Below are positions 7,975 through 13,806 of a stretch of DNA of 13,806 nt, in pieces. Each line of letters starts with the position of its first letter. Position 1 is the stretch's first letter. The notes under the pieces are model-generated. The model was not told the origin of the DNA and did no database searches. It saw only the letters and a program-made list of their open reading frames with translations. The DNA is taken from positions 1 to 13,806 of the forward strand of contig CALZIH010000036.1 in assembly GCA_945787305.1 (NCBI GenBank), written 5' to 3'. The stretch is from an uncultured Desulfobulbaceae bacterium (GTDB lineage: Bacteria; Desulfobacterota; Desulfobulbia; Desulfobulbales; Desulfobulbaceae). The translations under genes were made by a program, and so were the position numbers.

Positions 7975-10332
7975 ATGAATATAATTGATTTGATCGGAAA
8001 TACACCGCTGGTGGACCTGTCTCGTTTGACCCCAAAACCAGAGGTGCAACTTCTCGGTAAGCTGGAATCCCGTAACCCGGGAGGATCCGTCAAGGATCGA
8101 ATTGCCCTGTCCATGGTGGAGGCGGGGGAAAAATCCGGCGAGCTGACACACGATAAAATTCTTCTTGAGGCGACCAGCGGTAACACCGGTATAGGGCTTG
8201 CCATGGTTTGTGCAGCCAAGGGGTATCGTTGCCAACTGGTCATGCCCGAGTCTGCAAGTGTTGAGCGTCGGCAGATCATGAAGGCGTATGGTGCTGAGAT
8301 TATCCTGACTTCAGCCAAGCGTTCAACAGATGGCGCCATAGAAAAGGCCTATGCCATGGCCCGCGAACATCCCGAACTCTATTTTTTGACCGATCAGTTT
8401 AACAATCCTGCAAACTGGCAGGCCCATTATGTGTCGACAGGTCCGGAAATATGGGAGCAGACGGCAGGGAAAGTGACCCATGTTATCACGACCCTGGGAA
8501 CTTCAGGTACGGCAATGGGTTTGTCGACCTGGTTTAAGGAATATCATCCCGAGGTCAGGGTCGTTGCGGTGGAACCGTATTTTGGGCATAAGATTCAGGG
8601 CCTGAAAAACATGAAGGAGTCTTATAAGCCGACAATTTTTGATAAGAACCTGCCCCATTCCATTGTTAATGTAGCCGATGAGGACGCCTTTCGAACGGTT
8701 CGCCTGCTAGCCCGAAAAGAGGGCGTATTTGCCGGTATGAGCAGTGGTGCTGCAATGTTTGCCGGCATGGAGTGCGCTGCCGAGTTGGATAAAGGGTTGG
8801 TCTTGGTTATTCTGCCCGATGGCGGCGAGCGTTACCTCAGTACGCCTCTTTTTGTCCGTCGGGATAACCGTGTAGAAAAAGCACCACGACTCAAATTTTA
8901 CAATACTATGAGTCGGAAAAAAGAGGTGTTTAAGCCCATCCATGGCGATCGCCTGACCTTTTATGCCTGCGGTCCGACAGCGTATGAGTCACCGAATCTT
9001 GCCCATTGTCGACGATTTGTGGTTGCCGACCTGATGATCCGCTACTTGAGGTTCAAAGGCTTTAATGTTGAAACCTATATGAACTTTACCGACCTGGATG
9101 ACAACACCATTGCCGGGTCCGAGAAGGCTGGAATATCCTTGCAGCAATTTACGGATAATTATATTGCCGAATTCAGGGAAGCAATGAACACGTTGGGTGT
9201 GCAGGAGGCCACAGGATATCCTCGCGCTTCCGAGAATGTCGAGGATATGATCGAGATCGCCCATGAATTGATTCATAAGGGGTATGCCTATGAGAAGCAT
9301 GGCTCCATCTATTTCGATATTTCTAAATTTAAGGATTACGGTCGGCTTTCCGGTGTGGATTTAAGTAAGATCAGAATCGGTCGCACGGTTGATTTGGACA
9401 ATTATGAAAAAGATAATCCCCGTGATTTCACACTGCTCAAACGTTCGGTTTTGACGGAATTGAAAAGAGGTGTTTTTTATGAAACCGATTGGGGAAATGT
9501 CAGGCCCGGATGGCACATTGAATGTTCGGCCATGTCGACGAAATATCTTGGTGAAACACTGGATATTCACACCGCAAGCCAGGACCTCATGTTTCCACAC
9601 CATGAAAATGAAATCGCCATCGCCGAAGCGCTTACTGGAAAGCGGCTTGCGAACTATTGGTTGCATTCCGGCCTGCTGTTGAAAAATGGGAAAAAAATGT
9701 CTGCAGAAGCAGGCAACATTGTCACCTTGCAGGAAATTCTTGAACAGGGGTACTCAGGGCGGGAAATACGTTTCATGCTGCTTGGTGTGCATTACCGAAA
9801 ACCGTTAAGGTTCACATCAAAACGACTGGATGCCATTAGGGTGGCACTTAGGCGTCTGGACGCGTTTACCAGAAAATTGCTTTGCTTGAAACCGGGATTG
9901 CCCCATCCCGAGGTGGCGACATTTATATCCAAGCTCGAAGAGCGTTTTGTCGAGGCCATGGATGATGACCTGAATATCTCCAGAGCCATGGGAGCCTTGT
10001 TTGACTTTGTAAAAATTACCAATCCGGTGCTGGACGCCGGAACCCTCGATCTGGAGCAGAAAACTGATATTTTGGAAGTGTTGGGCCGAATAAATGCAGT
10101 GCTTGATATTCTCCAGCTCAAACAGTGTCGGTTGGCGCCGGAAATCGATCTGTTAATCCGACAACGTGAAGAGGCCCGCCTGGAGAAAGACTGGCAGGCT
10201 GCCGATCAGGCGCGTGAGGAGTTGCTGCGCCTTGGGGTAACTATTCATGACACCGCGACCGGGTCGTCCGTATGGGAGTTGAGCAACAAAGCGTGTAAGG
10301 ATTGTGAGCAGGCGCTGATCATTGAGAGTTGA
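7975..10332 (+). CDS. Cysteine synthase (CysK/CysM) fused to a cysteinyl-tRNA-synthetase-like module
   Basis: One 785-residue protein. Residues 1 to about 298 are a PLP-dependent O-acetylserine sulfhydrylase, closer by eye to CysM: start IGNTPLV, PLP Lys40 in NPGGSVKDR, EATSGNTGIGLA, GTSGTAMG phosphate loop, GMSSGAA, and PDGGERY near its end. From about 306 the chain resembles CysRS over its whole length (LKFYNTMSRKK, CGPTAY, TDLDD, GWHIECSAM, DLMFPHHENE, and the typical C-terminal helix and tail). The zinc ligands Cys332, Cys517, His542 and Glu546 keep the exact E. coli spacing from Cys209 onward. But HIGH reads NLAH (341-344) and KMSKS reads KMSAE (574-578). The start at 7975 matches CysK N-termini; an in-frame TTG at 7927 would add 16 residues. 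Cysteine synthase activity is likely; tRNA charging is doubtful. Confidence 0.9.
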   Translation: MNIIDLIGNTPLVDLSRLTPKPEVQLLGKLESRNPGGSVKDRIALSMVEAGEKSGELTHDKILLEATSGNTGIGLAMVCAAKGYRCQLVMPESASVERRQIMKAYGAEIILTSAKRSTDGAIEKAYAMAREHPELYFLTDQFNNPANWQAHYVSTGPEIWEQTAGKVTHVITTLGTSGTAMGLSTWFKEYHPEVRVVAVEPYFGHKIQGLKNMKESYKPTIFDKNLPHSIVNVADEDAFRTVRLLARKEGVFAGMSSGAAMFAGMECAAELDKGLVLVILPDGGERYLSTPLFVRRDNRVEKAPRLKFYNTMSRKKEVFKPIHGDRLTFYACGPTAYESPNLAHCRRFVVADLMIRYLRFKGFNVETYMNFTDLDDNTIAGSEKAGISLQQFTDNYIAEFREAMNTLGVQEATGYPRASENVEDMIEIAHELIHKGYAYEKHGSIYFDISKFKDYGRLSGVDLSKIRIGRTVDLDNYEKDNPRDFTLLKRSVLTELKRGVFYETDWGNVRPGWHIECSAMSTKYLGETLDIHTASQDLMFPHHENEIAIAEALTGKRLANYWLHSGLLLKNGKKMSAEAGNIVTLQEILEQGYSGREIRFMLLGVHYRKPLRFTSKRLDAIRVALRRLDAFTRKLLCLKPGLPHPEVATFISKLEERFVEAMDDDLNISRAMGALFDFVKITNPVLDAGTLDLEQKTDILEVLGRINAVLDILQLKQCRLAPEIDLLIRQREEARLEKDWQAADQAREELLRLGVTIHDTATGSSVWELSNKACKDCEQALIIES

Positions 10333-10370
10333 TTTCTGCAGGTTTCCCAGGTGTTATAACGTTCGCGAGT

Positions 10371-10409
10371 GCGCCTGTAGCTCAGCTAGATAGAGCAACG
10401 GTCTTCTTA
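10371..10409 (+). tRNA. Truncated tRNA-Arg (anticodon TCT), 5' half only
   Basis: GCGCCTG acceptor strand, TA, D-stem GCTC/GAGC around AGCTAGATA, then the anticodon 5' strand ACGGT and loop CTTCT with anticodon TCT fit a bacterial tRNA-Arg of the form GCGCCTGTAGCTCAGCT. After the anticodon the match ends: position 37 would be T instead of a purine, and no partner for ACGGT, no T-arm (GGTTCGA) and no CAGGCGC acceptor strand follow. I found no 3' half elsewhere in the window. The fragment begins 38 bases after the cysteine fusion gene. It is probably non-functional as it stands. Confidence 0.8.
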
Positions 10410-10417
10410 GTCTTGTT

Positions 10418-10444
10418 CCTATGCTCCCTATGTCCCCTATATTC
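10418..10444. repeat. Three 9-base degenerate tandem units
   Basis: CCTATGCTC, CCTATGTCC and CCTATATTC follow each other with a 9-base period, just after the tRNA break. They open a strongly pyrimidine-rich run that continues to about 10484. Read on the minus strand they are ATAGGG-type units in purine-rich DNA downstream of the small minus-strand frame. Confidence 0.5.
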
Positions 10445-10483
10445 CTCTCTTTTCTTCCTTTGTTTCTGTGTTCCCTTGTGCTT

Positions 10484-10633
10484 TCATTGTAGCAAAACCT
10501 GAGCAATATGCTCCAGGTGTCTGACAGCTTCTTCTCTATCATGGATGTAGCGGGTCCCATTTTGCCCTCTGGTCTGAGCTGACAGAAGGTCAGATATAGC
10601 CTGGTCACATATGGTGGACAGAGGGCATAACAT
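10484..10633 (-). CDS. Small hypothetical protein or gene remnant (49 residues)
   Basis: A minus-strand frame from ATG at 10633 to TGA at 10484. The product is polar and protein-like, with an apparent amphipathic C-terminal helix (REEAVRHLEHIAQVLLQ) and two Cys near the N-terminus. An in-frame TGA lies a few codons upstream, so it does not extend to the right. The GATGGA before the ATG is a weak ribosome site. I recognise no family. It could be a real small gene, or the tail of a decayed one. It is the most coding-like frame in the stretch between the tRNA fragment and the zinc-ribbon gene. Confidence 0.33.
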   Translation of the reverse strand: MLCPLSTICDQAISDLLSAQTRGQNGTRYIHDREEAVRHLEHIAQVLLQ

Positions 10634-10652
10634 GTTTTTTTTCCATCATATG
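10563..10652. repeat. Two interlocked inverted repeats
   Basis: TGCCCTCTG (10563-10571) is the exact reverse complement of CAGAGGGCA (10619-10627). CATATGGTGG (10608-10617) pairs with CCATCATATG (10643-10652) over 10 positions with one G·T pair. The second pair brackets the start of the minus-strand small frame. A T run (10635-10642) lies inside its loop, not after it, so it is not a standard + strand terminator. This could be the end of an element or a regulatory structure. Confidence 0.4.
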
Positions 10653-10744
10653 GGAAAGGTGTATTTGACTTTTTACGCAGGTATCATTAATCACTAGTTG
10701 TTATTTATTTGAAATTCCCAATCTACAGAGACGGGAGGTACGTC

Positions 10745-10999
10745 ATGAAAGAGGGCAAATGTCCGAAATGCAACTCTGATAATGTATACAGCGGAGTTGA
10801 AGTCTATCCTAAAAGCGGCCCCTTTGGCAGCAACTCAATACCAATCAGTATTACCTCGATTGCTGCCCTCGACAACTATGTCTGCGTTGAATGCGGTTAC
10901 CTGGAGCGGTATGTTGCCGAGACCGAAAAACTGCATGAGATTGCAGATAAATGGCAGAAGGTTTGCTTTCCGGCGTCAACAGACAATACAAAGGAATAA
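10745..10999 (+). CDS. Small zinc-ribbon protein, double CxxC
   Basis: An 84-residue protein. Two CxxC pairs, CPKC (Cys6/Cys9) and CVEC (Cys47/Cys50), frame a middle section rich in Gly, Ser and Ile, which is the layout of a treble-cleft or zinc-ribbon fold binding one Zn. The second pair continues as GYLERYV, a common ending in these small proteins, followed by a charged helix. GGGAGG at 10733-10738 with 6-base spacing picks the ATG at 10745 over an in-frame TTG at 10709. It ends 30 bases before the UbiB-like gene, so cotranscription is likely. The function is unknown; no catalytic motif is seen. Confidence 0.75.
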   Translation: MKEGKCPKCNSDNVYSGVEVYPKSGPFGSNSIPISITSIAALDNYVCVECGYLERYVAETEKLHEIADKWQKVCFPASTDNTKE

Positions 11000-11029
11000 A
11001 TGTAAACGCTTTTCAAAGGATATTTGCCC

Positions 11030-12718
11030 GTGAAAAGACTGAAACGATTTGGCGCCATCACCTCGGTACTTGTAAAACACGGCTTCGGTGATATTGTACC
11101 CCGCATCTTTGGCAGGGCAGAAGAAAAGACAACCGAACAGCAGCAACCAGACATTACTGAACGGCAGGCCTTTCCCTCTCCGCACCGTATTCGTCTCGTG
11201 TTAGAGGAACTGGGGCCAAGCTTCATCAAGCTGGGGCAATTACTGAGCACCCGGGCCGATCTTTTTCCTCCAGAGTATATTGAAGAATTCCGTAAGCTTC
11301 AGGATCAGGTGCCACCGGTACCTTTTGAGGCTATCAAAAATGTCATTGAAAGCGACCTCGAGCGCCCTCTTTCCATTATATTCAAAGAATTCGAGCCAGA
11401 CTCCATAGCTGCGGCTTCCGTATCCCAAGTGCACAAGGCCCGCCTACACAGCGGTGAACAGGTGGCGGTCAAGATTGTTCGTCCCGAGATCACCGAAAAA
11501 ATCCGGCATGATATCGGCCTGATGTATTATTTTGCACATAAAATTGAGAAGGCGTTTCAAGCCGCTCGTGCACTCGGTGCTGTGAACCTGGTCAAAGAGT
11601 TTGAACGGACCATATTTCATGAGCTTGATATGTTTATCGAATCAGGAAATATAGAGAAGTTCTCATCCAGGTTCAAAGAGATAGATGAAATCCACATACC
11701 GGCGGTGTATTGGGAGTATACGGCTAAGTCTGTCCTGGTAATGGAATATATAGATGGAATCAAGATGGATCAGGTCGAGGAACTCAAGGCTAACAACATC
11801 GACCCCAAGGAGATAGCCCTCATCGGCCTGCGATCTTTTTCCCGGCAGCTCATGGAATTCGGTTACTTCCACGCCGACCCTCACCCAGCCAATACGCTTG
11901 TAATGCTGGATGGCCGTGTGTGCCTGGTGGACTTTGGTATCACCGGCTACCTGGAAAAAGAGACTATGCGGCAGATCGCCAATATTTTTCTAGGCTACGC
12001 CGAACACGATTACGACCAGGTAATGACAGCCCTGACTGACCTCGGCCTGGTGGACGAGGATACGGTGGATTTGAAGAGTTTCCGACGGGACCTGAAAGAT
12101 GTGAGTGAGCCGTTTTACGGCAGATCATTAAAGACTATCTATGTAAAGGATGTCTATGATCAGGTGATGCAACTCGTCTATCGGCACCAGATAAGGCTGC
12201 CACGTAACGTGCTTTTACTTCTGAAGACCTTTGTCCAGACAGAATCTCTTGGCAAGATCCTTGACAGTGATGCAAGCATCCTTGAGGTGACCAAGCCTTT
12301 TGCGAAAAAGCTACTGCAGGAGGGGTATGACTCACGCAAAGTTCTTCGCAACCTTCACCAGGATATGCTTTCAATGGGCAGCTACCTGCAGGTAATGCCC
12401 AAATTCATTCATGACATCCTCAAGCAGACATCCCAAGGCAAACAGGGTGTGGCAATAAACCATCGTGGTTTTGAAAACCTGTCGGTCAGGATGGAAAAGG
12501 GGATGAACCGGTTTATTATCGGGCTGATTGTGGCAGCCTCTCTGATTGCCTCCTCTCTCATTCTGAATTCCGGCCAGGAGATCTTTGAATTTTCCATGAG
12601 CCTGGCAGGTGGCCGGAAGGTCTCGCTGTCGGCTGTGCTTGGGGTAACCGGTTATGTCATGGCAACTGTTCTCGGCATCTGGCTCATCATTTCCATCCTC
12701 AGATCAGGCAAACTCTGA
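11030..12718 (+). CDS. UbiB/ABC1/ADCK-family atypical kinase-like membrane protein
   Basis: A 562-residue member of the family that supports quinone biosynthesis or lipid handling as an ATPase rather than a classic protein kinase. Family motifs in order: KLGQ (67-70) in the extension that covers the active site; the Ala-rich loop AAASVSQVH (127-135) replacing the P-loop; VAVK with Lys148; HADPHPAN (281-288); and DFG (301-303). Near the C-terminus are two hydrophobic segments (about 500-520 and 535-558), as in bacterial UbiB. I chose GTG at 11030 because AAGGA (11016-11020) is 9 bases away; the TTG at 11024 would be only 3 bases away. If the host uses menaquinone, a strict UbiB role does not follow, so I give no symbol. 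It follows the zinc-ribbon gene. Confidence 0.9.
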   Translation: MKRLKRFGAITSVLVKHGFGDIVPRIFGRAEEKTTEQQQPDITERQAFPSPHRIRLVLEELGPSFIKLGQLLSTRADLFPPEYIEEFRKLQDQVPPVPFEAIKNVIESDLERPLSIIFKEFEPDSIAAASVSQVHKARLHSGEQVAVKIVRPEITEKIRHDIGLMYYFAHKIEKAFQAARALGAVNLVKEFERTIFHELDMFIESGNIEKFSSRFKEIDEIHIPAVYWEYTAKSVLVMEYIDGIKMDQVEELKANNIDPKEIALIGLRSFSRQLMEFGYFHADPHPANTLVMLDGRVCLVDFGITGYLEKETMRQIANIFLGYAEHDYDQVMTALTDLGLVDEDTVDLKSFRRDLKDVSEPFYGRSLKTIYVKDVYDQVMQLVYRHQIRLPRNVLLLLKTFVQTESLGKILDSDASILEVTKPFAKKLLQEGYDSRKVLRNLHQDMLSMGSYLQVMPKFIHDILKQTSQGKQGVAINHRGFENLSVRMEKGMNRFIIGLIVAASLIASSLILNSGQEIFEFSMSLAGGRKVSLSAVLGVTGYVMATVLGIWLIISILRSGKL

Positions 12719-12884
12719 CCGTACCTTTTGGAAAAAAAGGACGACCTCTTTTGATTCTTGTTGATATTTGCGGGCAAGGCAGCACATCTGCCTACTTGGC
12801 ATCAGGAATTATTTTCAGTTCCCGCTCGCCTGCCAATTGTTGAGCTTGACACTGGCTCCCTCTAAAATATCCCCTTTGCATAGA

Positions 12885-12902
12885 ATAGGTAATTCTACCT
12901 AT
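12885..12902. promoter_or_regulatory. 18-base palindrome upstream of the SUKH gene
   Basis: ATAGGTA-ATTC-TACCTAT is a perfect 7-base inverted repeat with a 4-base centre. It overlaps a shorter TAGAAT/ATTCTA pair from 12881. It lies 75 bases before the SMI1/KNR4 gene and next to a 9-codon frame (MKKIAIVIQ) at 12903-12932. The symmetry suggests an operator, but no -35/-10 pair with proper spacing is clear (TTGACA at 12846 and TAAAAT at 12863 are only 11 apart). The rest of the 12719-12977 gap shows only a weak CCTTTT/AAAAGG hairpin right after the UbiB gene. Confidence 0.28.
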
Positions 12903-12977
12903 ATGAAAAAGATCGCCATTGTGATTCAATAAATGCAAACATCCTGGTAGAAAATCGAAAAGAGCCCAACCGCAAAA

Positions 12978-13454
12978 GTGAAAGACATAAATAGTATTCT
13001 ACAGCGCCTGCGTATATCTGGGGCCTACCTCCCTCTTTTCGATTGGGACGAGCCACCAAGTTTCTCTCCAGGGCTTAATGCAGACGACTCTTATCGCCTT
13101 CCAAAAACTGCTCCGGAAGACCTCAGGATCTTTCTTTCCCTTTGTGGGGAGATAAGTGCCGCTGATATCCACAATGGCTACTTTATCGGCGGGGAAGCTA
13201 CTCTTAATCCCAGCGTATGGTCAGCTCTCCCTAGCAAACATGATTCGATACCTCTGCTGCCCATTGGGTCAGATGGCGGCGGGAATGCATTCTTGATTAA
13301 ACTCAGCGATCCGCATCTCGTATATAAATGGAACCACGAGTCGGGGGAGCTTCAACAGGTTGCTGAGAGTTTCTCTGATTTCCTAGAGCGCATTGCCACT
13401 GACTGGGAACACTACATTGACGATGATCACGATTACGTTTACATCTCGGGTTAA
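12978..13454 (+). CDS. SMI1/KNR4 (SUKH) family protein, probable immunity protein
   Basis: A 158-residue soluble acidic protein. The core at residues 91-120, IPLLPIGSDGGGNAFLI followed by VYKWNHE, is the typical SUKH strand-turn-strand. The part before it (LPKTAPEDLRIFLSLCG, 41-57) fits the N-terminal helix that in this family reads LP..Y..FL...NG. The C-terminus is a helix (SFSDFLERIATDW) and a strongly acidic tail. In bacteria, SUKH proteins are mostly immunity proteins that block nuclease and other toxins of polymorphic or contact-dependent systems. The GTG at 12978 is the only reasonable start; the ribosome site is weak. A second SUKH gene starts 172 bases later, which supports the immunity reading. 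No toxin gene is inside the window. Confidence 0.82.
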   Translation: MKDINSILQRLRISGAYLPLFDWDEPPSFSPGLNADDSYRLPKTAPEDLRIFLSLCGEISAADIHNGYFIGGEATLNPSVWSALPSKHDSIPLLPIGSDGGGNAFLIKLSDPHLVYKWNHESGELQQVAESFSDFLERIATDWEHYIDDDHDYVYISG

Positions 13455-13485
13455 CAGCAAGCAGCCGACAATTGGCTATAATGGA

Positions 13486-13570
13486 TTGGCGACTAGCGGT
13501 GTTTTCAATTGCTCAGGATGGGTACTTGCTTGATTAACTTACATTGGCTTTTGTGGTGAAAGGTCGCCAA
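13486..13570. repeat. Inverted repeat between the two SUKH genes
   Basis: TTGGCGAC (13486-13493) is the exact reverse complement of GTCGCCAA (13563-13570), 69 bases apart, in the non-coding gap 13455-13626. A TATAAT lies at 13477-13482 without a well-spaced -35. It may be chance, or a recombination or regulatory element between cassettes. Confidence 0.25.
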
Positions 13571-13626
13571 ACACTGAGCCGAGAGTTGGCAGCTTCAAGG
13601 CAACATATTATACCCTCAAGATTTGC

Positions 13627-13806
13627 ATGCATACTGATCAGTTAATCAAAAATTTTAAAAAGCGAGCAGAGAAAAAAGGTGTTCAGTATCACTTGGGAAC
13701 CCCTGCTTCAGTTGACGACATTGAGCAAACACAAGAAAGACTTAAAGTTATATTCCCGACTCAAGTGAAAATGTTTTACCAAACGATAAATGGGGTGCAT
13801 GTTAAA
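13627..13806 (+). CDS. SMI1/KNR4 (SUKH) family protein, 3' end cut by window edge
   Basis: An open frame from ATG at 13627 runs 60 codons to the edge without a stop. The visible part has a basic N-terminal helix (IKNFKKRAEKKG), a TPASVDDIEQTQERL segment, and then FPTQVKMFYQTINGVHV. This is the family's start pattern: an acidic helix beginning the domain, then LP..Y..FY...NG. It is not a close copy of the upstream SUKH protein, so the two are different immunity-type paralogues rather than a fresh duplication. The ribosome site is weak. The call rests on the N-terminal third only. Confidence 0.65.
   Translation, partial: MHTDQLIKNFKKRAEKKGVQYHLGTPASVDDIEQTQERLKVIFPTQVKMFYQTINGVHVK

Noticed and set aside
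10354..10608. 84-codon minus-strand frame across the tRNA fragment
   Set aside because: Its C-terminal part is the antisense of the tRNA and of the 9-base units, so it is a by-product of those. The overlapping 49-codon minus frame reads more like protein.
10371..10744. Group I intron in the tRNA anticodon loop
   Set aside because: Such introns are known at this position, but no 3' exon and no intron core are seen within the window.
12846..12868. Promoter from TTGACA and TAAAAT
   Set aside because: The spacing is 11 bases, too short for a sigma-70 promoter.
1..13806. CRISPR array, insertion sequence or transposase
   Set aside because: No regularly spaced long repeats and no transposase or integrase motifs were seen on either strand.

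Overview
The window looks like chromosomal DNA from a Gram-negative anaerobe, most likely a deltaproteobacterium (Desulfobacterota, Desulfobulbales-like). That placement rests on the amt–glnB–glnD–glnA layout, the protein style and mid-range GC. It is an inference from reading, not from a search. Every confident gene is on the + strand.

Bases 1-7180 are a nitrogen-assimilation cluster. Two tandem ammonium channels (amt) are followed by the P-II signal protein (glnB). The glnB stop overlaps the start of glnD, the uridylyltransferase/uridylyl-removing enzyme that modifies P-II. Then comes glutamine synthetase (glnA), closed by two tandem intrinsic terminators. Together these genes take up ammonium, sense glutamine and 2-oxoglutarate, and fix ammonium. 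The glutamine synthetase looks like the GSI-alpha type: it has the Bacillus-like Arg and lacks the adenylylation Tyr. The P-II/GlnD cascade therefore probably does not act on it through GlnE.

Bases 7345-10332 hold a DUF721 (DciA-like) protein and a large fusion of cysteine synthase (CysK/CysM type) with a full-length cysteinyl-tRNA-synthetase-like module. The synthetase part keeps all four zinc/cysteine-binding residues, but both class I signature motifs are changed. This is the most unusual gene in the window.

At 10371 a tRNA-Arg(TCT) gene begins normally and stops matching right after its anticodon, with no 3' half anywhere downstream in the window. What follows (10410-10744) is a low-coding stretch with three 9-base tandem units, nested inverted repeats and a possible 49-residue minus-strand ORF. 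The break may mark the edge of an inserted element, a rearrangement or an assembly join.

From 10745 on there is a small double-CxxC zinc-ribbon protein, a UbiB/ABC1-family atypical kinase with two C-terminal membrane segments, and two SMI1/KNR4 (SUKH)-family proteins, the second cut by the window edge. Neighbouring SUKH genes are typical of immunity-gene arrays of polymorphic-toxin or contact-dependent-inhibition loci. The right side therefore looks like accessory DNA, and a toxin locus may lie beyond the window.
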